Positions 7,026 through 12,689 of a stretch of 14,472 nucleotides of DNA are shown here, in pieces. The DNA comes from Anaerolineae bacterium (GTDB taxonomy: Bacteria; Chloroflexota; Anaerolineae; 4572-78; NAK82), in NCBI GenBank assembly GCA_025062175.1, contig JANXAX010000030.1, positions 1 through 14,472 of the forward strand. Direction: 5' to 3'. Position numbers and translations under genes: made by a program. The notes beneath the pieces were generated by a model. It did not search any database, was not told the origin of the DNA, and was given only the letters and a program-made list of their open reading frames with translations. Numbering within the stretch: the first letter of the stretch is position 1; every line of letters begins with the position of its first letter.

Positions 7026-7955
7026 ATGCATGTCGAACGTTTGGTGGTCGTCTTTCTGGATGGAGTCGGGCTGGCTGAGGCCGACCCGGCTAAAAATCCA
7101 TTAGCCCGGGCGGATATGCCCGTTGTGCAATCCCTGCTGGAGGGAGGCCGTTTGGTACGCGAGCACGTGAGGACAGTCACGCGCCACGCCAGCCTGCTGG
7201 CGTTAGACGCACGCTTGGGGATCCCTGGCCTGCCGCAGAGCGGCACCGGCCAGACCACATTGCTGACCGGTGTAAACGCACCGGCACTTTTGGGATATCA
7301 CGATGGCCCTTATCCTAACCAACAACTGCGTGCCTTGTTGGATCGCGGGAACCTGTTCCGTTCGTTCCTGGCGTTGGGTCATCCTGTTGCTTACGCCAAT
7401 GCCTATACTGACCGCTTCCTGCGTCGCATCACGCGGGGGACACAACGTCTGAGCGCGAACAGCTGGGCGGCCCTGCTGGCCGGTCTTACCCTGCGCGGTG
7501 CTCAAGAGCTTCGATCAGGCAAAGCGGTTTCAGGATTGCTCACCAACGACTATTTCCATCAACAGGGTTACCAGGTTCCGAGCGTCACACCAGAACAAGC
7601 CGGCGAAAACCTCGCCCGGCTGGCGCAGGAACATATATTGAGCTATTTCGAATTTTGGATTACCGACCTGGCCGGACACCGCCGGGACTGGGAGCTGGCT
7701 CTGCACATCTTGCAGCAACTCGATCGCTTTCTCCTTGGCCTCCTGGATCATCTTGACTTGACGCGCTCATTGGTGCTCGTCATCAGCGATCACGGCAATC
7801 TGGAAGATATGAGCACGCCTCGCCATACCCTTAACCCGGCTATGGCTTTGGTGATTGGCACGCATCATGCTGCGGTGGCTGCGAGGTTGAACGACCTGAC
7901 CGATGTGACACCAACGTTGCTGACCACTGTGAACCAGAAAAATGGCCCGCGCTAG
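7026..7955 (+). CDS. Alkaline-phosphatase-superfamily metalloenzyme, phosphopentomutase/iPGM-like
   Basis: This 309-residue protein carries the two-metal core shared by phosphopentomutase and cofactor-independent phosphoglycerate mutase. I see D12 in VVFLDGVGL and a nucleophile loop PQSGTGQTTLLTG (70-82; S72 or T74 the likely phosphorylated residue). The metal ligands continue with D214 and H218 in ITDLAGHRRD, D255 and H256 in VISDHGN, and H267 in TPRHTLNP. The order matches the phosphopentomutase metal ligands, and the 11-residue step from the DH pair to the last His is kept. It is clearly shorter than phosphopentomutase (about 390 residues) or iPGM (400-510), so the cap region between about 85 and 205 is reduced, and the reaction is unknown: phosphatase, mutase or phosphotransferase on a cell-surface precursor are all possible. 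The start is ATG 7026, 7 bases after the flippase gene, with no clear ribosome binding site. The frame ends in a stem-loop region. Confidence 0.8.
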   Translation: MHVERLVVVFLDGVGLAEADPAKNPLARADMPVVQSLLEGGRLVREHVRTVTRHASLLALDARLGIPGLPQSGTGQTTLLTGVNAPALLGYHDGPYPNQQLRALLDRGNLFRSFLALGHPVAYANAYTDRFLRRITRGTQRLSANSWAALLAGLTLRGAQELRSGKAVSGLLTNDYFHQQGYQVPSVTPEQAGENLARLAQEHILSYFEFWITDLAGHRRDWELALHILQQLDRFLLGLLDHLDLTRSLVLVISDHGNLEDMSTPRHTLNPAMALVIGTHHAAVAARLNDLTDVTPTLLTTVNQKNGPR

Positions 7956-7990
7956 GAGGATTCTCCGTCGCGACCGCTGAACATCCTCCT
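7954..7990 (+). repeat. Perfect inverted repeat at the end of the envelope operon
   Basis: AGGAGGAT (7954-7961) and ATCCTCCT (7983-7990) are exact reverse complements around a 21-base loop, with a possible extra T-G pair outside. The left arm overlaps the TAG stop at 7953-7955. There is no U-run after it (GTTCTGG follows), so it is a poor intrinsic terminator. It may stabilise the RNA 3' end or take part in the alternative pairing described in the findings. Confidence 0.5.
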
Positions 7991-8043
7991 GTTCTGGTAT
8001 CGGTGCAAGACGACCCGAGGCACAAAGTCATCCGGCGCACTTA

Positions 8044-8072
8044 TTGACAAAGCGTCCAGGGCGTGCATGAAT
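8044..8072 (+). promoter_or_regulatory. Candidate promoter for the garR-type gene
   Basis: A consensus TTGACA at 8044-8049 is followed after 17 bases by ATGAAT at 8067-8072, preceded by a TG at 8064-8065 (extended -10). The -35 is excellent. The -10 is poor because the key A at its second base is T. It lies in the only gap wide enough to start a new transcript here. Confidence 0.35.
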
Positions 8073-8093
8073 CACTAACAGCGACTTTCCAGC

Positions 8094-8100
8094 AAGGAGG
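8094..8100 (+). promoter_or_regulatory. Strong ribosome binding site for the garR-type gene
   Basis: AAGGAGG, 9 bases before ATG 8110, is the best Shine-Dalgarno sequence in the window. It fixes the start and suggests high translation. The overlapping AGGAGGA (8095-8101) is exactly complementary to TCCTCCT at 7984-7990. Confidence 0.8.
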
Positions 8101-8109
8101 AAATATTCG

Positions 8110-9012
8110 ATGCAACCGCGTGTTGGTTTTATTGGTCTGGGGATTATGGGGCGCCATATGGCCCATCACTTGCTGAACGCAGGCTATCCGCTGGTGGTAT
8201 ACGACATTGTGCCGCAGGCGATGGAAAGCGTCCTCAACGCTGGCGCCCAGGCGGGTAGTTCGTGCAAGGATGTGGCCGCGCGCAGTGAGATCGTTATTTC
8301 GATGGTCCCTGACTCGCCCGATGTCGAAGCAGTGGCTTTGGGAGAGGATGGCATCATCGCCGCGGCACGACCTGGATTGATCTACATCGATATGAGCACC
8401 ATCGCACCCCAGACGGCCATTAAGGTGGCTGAAGTACTGGGTCGGAAGGGGGTACGTTGTCTCGATGCACCGGTGAGCGGCGGTGAGATCGGCGCTCGGA
8501 CGGCCAGCCTCTCTATCATGGTCGGCGGGCCGCAAGATCTGTTTGAAGAAATGCTGCCGTTGTTCCAAGTGATGGGCAAGACGGTGACCTATTGCGGCAT
8601 GCACGGCGCTGGCCAGACGGTCAAAGCGTGCAACCAGATTCAGGTGGCGCTCAACTTTGTCGGTATGGCCGAGGCACTGGTGTTGGGTGCCAAAGCGGGC
8701 GTCGACCCGGCCATCATCCTGAAGGTGCTGAGCGCCGGCTACGCCCAGACGCGGGTGATGGACGTACGCGGACCTAAAGTGATCAGGGGAGAATTCGAGC
8801 CGGGCTTCAAAAGCAAGTTCCACTATAAAGACCTGAACATCATCATGGCGACCGCACGCGATCTGCAGGTCCCGCTGCCTGCCACGGCGATTGCCCACGA
8901 GCTCTTCAGCGCCTTGCTCGCGGCAGGACGTGGCGAGCTGGATCATTCCGCGGTGATCACTGTGCTGGAAGATTTGGCAGGAGTCAAGGCACGCACGTCG
9001 CAGCCAGTCTGA
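8110..9012 (+). CDS. garR: 3-hydroxyacid dehydrogenase family, tartronate semialdehyde reductase-like
   Basis: Family members (GarR/GlxR, 3-hydroxyisobutyrate dehydrogenase and relatives) reversibly reduce short beta-aldehyde acids with NAD(P)H in the cytoplasm. The 300-residue product begins with the nucleotide-binding VGFIGLGIMG (5-14). It then shows VPDSPDV, the substrate motif DAPVSGGEIGA (119-129), the catalytic lysine K172 with N175 in GAGQTVKACNQ (166-176), and K240-D241 in the C-terminal helical domain. Length and motif order fit 2-hydroxy-3-oxopropionate (tartronate semialdehyde) reductase best, but 3-hydroxyisobutyrate dehydrogenase and succinic semialdehyde reductases share them, so the substrate is not proven. 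It begins a new unit after a 154-base gap, with its own strong ribosome binding site, and is followed by the LarA-type racemase gene, which points to hydroxy-acid metabolism. Confidence 0.88.
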   Translation: MQPRVGFIGLGIMGRHMAHHLLNAGYPLVVYDIVPQAMESVLNAGAQAGSSCKDVAARSEIVISMVPDSPDVEAVALGEDGIIAAARPGLIYIDMSTIAPQTAIKVAEVLGRKGVRCLDAPVSGGEIGARTASLSIMVGGPQDLFEEMLPLFQVMGKTVTYCGMHGAGQTVKACNQIQVALNFVGMAEALVLGAKAGVDPAIILKVLSAGYAQTRVMDVRGPKVIRGEFEPGFKSKFHYKDLNIIMATARDLQVPLPATAIAHELFSALLAAGRGELDHSAVITVLEDLAGVKARTSQPV

Positions 9013-9061
9013 GACTGAACAACACAAGCAAGATTGGCACGCCGGGACAAAGCGCGAGAGA

Positions 9062-9089
9062 TTGCCCGCTTGCTCGGCATGCTGGGCAA
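9062..9089 (+). repeat. Small inverted repeat between garR and larA
   Basis: TTGCCC (9062-9067) and GGGCAA (9084-9089) are reverse complements around 16 bases. No T-tract follows on either strand, so it is not a convincing terminator. It sits about 50 bases upstream of the larA-type start, where it could be an operator or chance. Confidence 0.25.
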
Positions 9090-9139
9090 AAACATAGCAC
9101 GCTCTCTTTGAAAGGATGATGTTGCCGGGAAGAAAAGCC

Positions 9140-10411
9140 ATGGAAATCGAGCTAGCATATGGCAAGACAGGGTTGACGATTGAGCTTCCGGATGAATTAG
9201 ACATCACCGTCGTGAGACCACGCTACGTTCCCGCGGTAGAGGATGAATGGGCTGCACTGCTGGAAGCGTTGGCCAGACCGACCGAATCGCCCCCCTTGCG
9301 CGACTTGGTGAAGCCGACCGATCGAGTGGGCATTGTTTTCAGCGATATCACGCGTCCGACGCCGAACCACCTGGTGGTGCCGGCGGTGCTGCGTGCCATT
9401 GATCACGTCCCGTCGCATCATATTACTTTGTTCAATGCACTCGGCACCCATCGTGTCAACACCATGGAGGAGCTACGAAGTATGCTGGGCGATGAGGTTG
9501 TGGAACGCTATCGTGTCGTGCAGAACAACGCCCTTGACCCCACCACCCAAATATGCTTGGGGGTGAGCCAATTTAACCACGAGATATGGGTAAATCGCGA
9601 GTTCTACGAGTGTGACGTCAAAATCCTGACCGGGTTCATCGAACCCCACTTCTTCGCTGGGTTCTCAGGTGGAGGTAAAGCAATACTGCCCGGCATGGCA
9701 GGACTGCGCACCGTGCTGGGGAATCATGACGCTGCTATGATCGCTCACCCCAACGCCACCTGGGGAGTGGTGGAACATAACCCCATCCAGGAAGAGATCC
9801 GCGAAGTGGCAGAAAAGGTCCACCCTACCTTCCTCCTGAATGTGGCGCTCAACCGTGAGAAACGGATTGTGGGAGTCTTCGCTGGCAATCTGGACTCAGC
9901 TCATACAGCCGGATGCCGGTTCGTCAAAGAACATGCAATGGTGGCGGTGGAACAACCTTTCGATATTGTCATCACGAGCAACTCTGGCTATCCTTTGGAT
10001 CTCAACCTCTATCAATCGGTCAAAGGGATGAGCGCGGCAGCGCAGATCGTCCGTCCTGGCGGGGCGATCATTATTGCCGCCAGCTGCTGGGATGGGATCC
10101 CCGAGCACGGTATGTACGGTGCGCTGCTGCGGGCATGCGACAGCCCCCAAGCGGTCCTGGAAATGGTCTCGCAACCCGGCTTTCTCCAGCAGGATCAATG
10201 GCAGGTGCAAATCCAGGCGCAGATCCAGCTCAAAGCAGAGGTGTACCTCTACACGGACAATTTGACGGATGCGCAGATCTATGCCGCACTGCTGAAGCCC
10301 AGCCACCGCATCGAGGACACTGTGATGCAGCTGTTGAAACAGATGGGGCGGGATGCGCGCATCTGTGTGCTCCCGGAAGGCCCCCAGACGATCCCGTATG
10401 TGTCATCCTGA
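9140..10411 (+). CDS. larA: LarA family nickel-dependent 2-hydroxyacid racemase homologue (DUF2088)
   Basis: LarA interconverts the enantiomers of lactate through hydride transfer to a nickel pincer nucleotide; related proteins act on malate, other 2-hydroxy acids and sugar acids. From ATG 9140 the product has 423 residues, the family's normal size. The known catalytic positions of the L. plantarum enzyme are all recognisable: R72 in SDITRP (R75), H104 in LGTHR (H108), H170 in FIEPHFFAGFSGG (H174), K180, the cofactor-bearing lysine (K184), and K295 in YQSVKGMSAA (K298). The residue before K180 is Gly where LarA has Arg. The start is debatable: an AAAGGATGATGTTG stretch at 9111-9124 offers ATG 9116, ATG 9119 and TTG 9122 in the same frame. 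I chose 9140 because family homology begins at MEIELAYGK and a GGGA sits 9 bases before it. The cofactor genes larB, larC and larE are not in the window, so true racemase activity depends on them elsewhere. The pairing with garR suggests a non-lactate hydroxy acid. Confidence 0.85.
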   Translation: MEIELAYGKTGLTIELPDELDITVVRPRYVPAVEDEWAALLEALARPTESPPLRDLVKPTDRVGIVFSDITRPTPNHLVVPAVLRAIDHVPSHHITLFNALGTHRVNTMEELRSMLGDEVVERYRVVQNNALDPTTQICLGVSQFNHEIWVNREFYECDVKILTGFIEPHFFAGFSGGGKAILPGMAGLRTVLGNHDAAMIAHPNATWGVVEHNPIQEEIREVAEKVHPTFLLNVALNREKRIVGVFAGNLDSAHTAGCRFVKEHAMVAVEQPFDIVITSNSGYPLDLNLYQSVKGMSAAAQIVRPGGAIIIAASCWDGIPEHGMYGALLRACDSPQAVLEMVSQPGFLQQDQWQVQIQAQIQLKAEVYLYTDNLTDAQIYAALLKPSHRIEDTVMQLLKQMGRDARICVLPEGPQTIPYVSS

Positions 10412-10413
10412 GC

Positions 10414-10440
10414 GCAGCGCCACGTGTGGCACCCTGCTTT
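10414..10440 (+). terminator. Weak candidate terminator after larA
   Basis: GCAG (10414-10417) pairs with CTGC (10434-10437) around an inner GCCA-CGTG-TGGC hairpin (10419-10430), and only three T residues follow. The stem is interrupted and the U-tract short, so termination is uncertain. A pyrimidine-rich tract follows at 10465-10500. Confidence 0.3.
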
Positions 10441-10492
10441 GAGAGAAGACAAGCGCTGGAAATGCTTCCTTTTCCTCTTTTCTCCACCTCTT

Positions 10493-10521
10493 TTGTTTTC
10501 AGGGATTATTAGCACTATAAT
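10493..10521 (+). promoter_or_regulatory. Promoter for the RR-lipoprotein-kinase cassette
   Basis: A perfect TATAAT (10516-10521) lies 17 bases after TTGTTT (10493-10498). The expected transcript start is near 10528, giving a leader of about 117 bases before ATG 10645. The -35 is embedded in a polypyrimidine tract. Confidence 0.6.
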
Positions 10522-10555
10522 TTGCGTGGATAATCTAAGAAATCTGGAACATGAG

Positions 10556-10636
10556 ATGAGGGCAGTACGTCAAAATGTAGCTACAACCTTATCAGCAAGG
10601 TGTTTTCTGGGGAACCTTATTGAAGGGTGTGGGTAG
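10556..10636 (+). CDS. Possible 26-residue upstream (leader) ORF
   Basis: ATG 10556 opens a 26-codon frame, MRAVRQNVATTLSARCFLGN and six more residues, ending at TAG 10634-10636. A GGA lies 7 bases upstream as a weak ribosome binding site. The stop codon is the first part of TAGGAG, the ribosome binding site of the response regulator gene, so a ribosome finishing this ORF would stand exactly where the next start (10645) is selected. The frame also contains GTG 10526 close to the predicted transcript start. There is no run of one amino acid as in classical attenuators. Coding status is unproven. Confidence 0.25.
   Translation: MRAVRQNVATTLSARCFLGNLIEGCG
10576..10620 (+). repeat. Palindrome and direct repeats in the leader
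   Basis: TGTAGCTACA (10576-10585) is a perfect 10-base palindrome. AACCTTAT occurs at 10585-10592 and again at 10613-10620. AAGGT (10597-10601) lies between and can pair with ACCTT of either copy (10586-10590 or 10614-10618), giving two mutually exclusive 5-base stems. Confidence 0.4.
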
Positions 10637-10644
10637 GAGCGCCT

Positions 10645-11334
10645 ATGACCATTTCCGTGTTACTGGCCGACGACCATGCGGTGGTGCGTGCCGGCACGCG
10701 CCAGCTGTTGGAACGCCAGCCGGACATGCGGGTGGTAGGTGAGGCCTCGAATGGGGAGGAGGCAGTTCGGCTGGCCGTGCAGCTAAGACCCGATGTCGTG
10801 ATCATGGACGTGCGTATGCCAGGGATGTCGGGTGTGGAGGCGACACGGCGCATCAAGCAGGAAGTCCCGCACGTGGCGGTGCTTGTGTTGACAGCACACG
10901 ACGATGATGAGTATATCTTTGCCCTCCTCCAAGCTGGCGCGAATGGATATCTGTTGAAGACGGCCGAGATCGATGAGCTGGTGCGCGCCATTCGGGCCGT
11001 AGCGTCGGGCCGCTCTATGTTGGATCCCGCGGTAGCGGGCAAAGTGATGGCCCAGTTTGCCAGTGGTCGCGTCCCTGCCGAATGGACCTCCAGTGCCAAG
11101 AAAGACGAATTTGAAGGCTTGACCGAACGCGAACTGGAGATCCTCCGGTTGGTAGGCAAGGGGCTGACCAATAAAGAGATCGGTCGCAAGCTCTTTATCA
11201 GCGACCGCACGGTCCAAGCCCACTTATCCAACATTTTCTCCAAATTGGGAGTCGGGTCGCGCACGGAGGCGGCTATGTACGCGGTCAGGCGCGGGTGGGT
11301 CACCGACCATGAGGAGCTCGATCGAGACGAGTAG
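10645..11334 (+). CDS. NarL/FixJ family DNA-binding response regulator
   Basis: The 229-residue protein is a two-component transcription regulator. The receiver domain has the acidic pair D9-D10 in LLADDHAVVRAG, the phosphorylation site D55 in VIMDVRMPG, T83 and K105 in YLLKTAEIDEL. A short linker leads to a LuxR-type helix-turn-helix at about 158-216: LTERELEILRLVGKGLTNKE, then IGRKLFISDRTVQAHLSNIF and the SKLGVGSRTEA end. ATG 10645 is chosen because TAGGAG (10634-10639) is 5 bases upstream; an in-frame GTG at 10627 would add six residues. The stop abuts the next ATG. The kinase two genes downstream is of the HisKA_3 class, the usual partner of this regulator type, so the two very likely form a pair. 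The target promoters are unknown; its own leader with palindrome and repeats is a candidate. Confidence 0.93.
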   Translation: MTISVLLADDHAVVRAGTRQLLERQPDMRVVGEASNGEEAVRLAVQLRPDVVIMDVRMPGMSGVEATRRIKQEVPHVAVLVLTAHDDDEYIFALLQAGANGYLLKTAEIDELVRAIRAVASGRSMLDPAVAGKVMAQFASGRVPAEWTSSAKKDEFEGLTERELEILRLVGKGLTNKEIGRKLFISDRTVQAHLSNIFSKLGVGSRTEAAMYAVRRGWVTDHEELDRDE

Positions 11335-12669
11335 ATGAACTGGTTACGGGAGTGTGATCTAGGCTGGTTCATCAGGCAAGGCTGGTCGGTTTGGCTCGCG
11401 CTCATTGTGCTTTCCGGTTGTGCTCTGAATCCCTCAACCCCGGAGGAGCTGAGTGACCTGCCCGCTGTCAATCCGGGGATTCCGGTTGAGCCGGTTACGT
11501 TGGAAGTATGGCTGAGCTTAGACATATTGGCGCCGGACCCGCTTTTCCAGGAGCTGGCCACCGATTTTGAAAAGGCTTATCCCAACGTCAAGATCAACCT
11601 CCATGGATTTGTCTATCAAAGCATCCCCGAGCGCCTGAAGAAGGCACTTCAGGTGGGAGATCCTCCCGATGTGGTGCAAGCGCACGTCGCGGCGATGGCC
11701 GCGCGGGGCTTTGCCGAACCGCTGGACAATCTGTGGGATGCTTGGAGCGCCCAAGATGAGTTCCTGCCTCAAGCGATGGATCAGGTCACATGGGACCGGG
11801 TGAAATATGGCGTTCCGCTAGACATTTACACCCTGGTGCTCATTTATAACAAAGCTCATTTTGATGAAGCGGGGCTGGCGTATCCCGACGCAGGTTACAC
11901 GTGGAAACAGTTCGCCGCCGATGCTGCGGCGTTGACGCGCCCGGACGGCACACGCTACGGAGTAGGGTTCACCACGGATCCGTGGCACGTGTTTGCCTGG
12001 TTGGCGGAAGCCGGGGGTAATCTGGTGGCAGGTGACTCGTTCATCGGATATCGTTTTACACTTGACGCTACGGCAAACATCGAAGGATTGCGCTTTCTCA
12101 CCATGATGGCGCGTAATGGTTACGGTCCTTTACCGACGACGCGCCCGCGCGACCATGAGGACCCACGTAAGTTGTTTCTGGCAGGCAAGATTGCCATGTT
12201 CTTTGGCACACCGTATGACATCCACTACATCGTCACCCACGCGCCAGATCTTCCGATTGGGGTGACCACATTACCGAAAACACCCGCCGGCGCCTCGGCT
12301 GCTTCTGCCCTGGGCAGCACCGGATTATTTGTTCCGCGCGGCAGTCGCAACCGGCAGATCGCTTTCGAGTTTATGAAGTGGGCGACGAGCGACCGATATG
12401 GGTTGATGATGGCACGTCGTTTAGGCCGATATCCGGCGCGCCGTTGGTTGTTGTCTGCGCCCCATTTTGCCGGCGACCCCTTGCTCAAGCCCTTCCTAGC
12501 CCAGCTGGAGTCAGCTCGTCCCTACATACTTGATGCATTTCCGGAGGCGGAGCGTGCTTATGCCGACGCCATCAAGGCTGCTTTCTACGGTGCGGATCCC
12601 GCCGATGCACTGCGCCTGGCCCAAGAAGAAGCGAATCAATATGCTGGGAAAATCTCCAGAGAACCTTAG
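11335..12669 (+). CDS. Extracellular solute-binding lipoprotein, ABC sugar-binding (family 1) type
   Basis: This 444-residue protein has a type II signal peptide. A basic N-region is followed by WSVWLALIVLSGC with lipobox L26-S27-G28-C29, so it would be anchored outside the membrane by the lipidated cysteine. The mature part looks like the MalE/UgpB-type fold: VTLEVWLSLD, FEKAYPNVKINL, LKKALQVGDPPDVVQ, the hinge-like GVPLDIYTLVLIYNKAHFDE, YTWKQFAADAAALTRPDGTR, FFGTPYD and a GSTGLFVPRGSRNRQIAFEF segment. A sugar or sugar-polyol ligand is the usual case; the precise one is not readable. The ATG overlaps nothing and directly follows the response regulator stop, and the kinase gene starts 20 bases after its end. 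No permease or ATPase gene is seen, so it may serve as the sensing partner of the kinase, not as a transport component. This is inference; permeases could lie beyond the window. Confidence 0.9.
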   Translation: MNWLRECDLGWFIRQGWSVWLALIVLSGCALNPSTPEELSDLPAVNPGIPVEPVTLEVWLSLDILAPDPLFQELATDFEKAYPNVKINLHGFVYQSIPERLKKALQVGDPPDVVQAHVAAMAARGFAEPLDNLWDAWSAQDEFLPQAMDQVTWDRVKYGVPLDIYTLVLIYNKAHFDEAGLAYPDAGYTWKQFAADAAALTRPDGTRYGVGFTTDPWHVFAWLAEAGGNLVAGDSFIGYRFTLDATANIEGLRFLTMMARNGYGPLPTTRPRDHEDPRKLFLAGKIAMFFGTPYDIHYIVTHAPDLPIGVTTLPKTPAGASAASALGSTGLFVPRGSRNRQIAFEFMKWATSDRYGLMMARRLGRYPARRWLLSAPHFAGDPLLKPFLAQLESARPYILDAFPEAERAYADAIKAAFYGADPADALRLAQEEANQYAGKISREP

Positions 12670-12689
12670 AAGTGGTTGGGGCAGGCGGT

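Larger units (their letters stand above)
10412..10644 (+). other. Non-coding regulatory gap and leader before the response regulator gene
   Basis: These 233 bases hold, in order, the weak hairpin, a 36-base tract with only two purines (10465-10500), the promoter at 10493-10521, and a leader of about 117 bases. The leader has a 10-base palindrome, an 8-base direct repeat and a possible small ORF. It is visibly richer in A+T than the flanking genes. Confidence 0.6.

Noticed and set aside
8041..9207. Long open frame (388 codons) on the minus strand opposite the garR-type gene
   Set aside because: The plus strand carries a complete dehydrogenase with all family motifs and the best ribosome binding site in the window. 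The minus product has no recognisable motif, and its length follows from the codon composition of the real gene.
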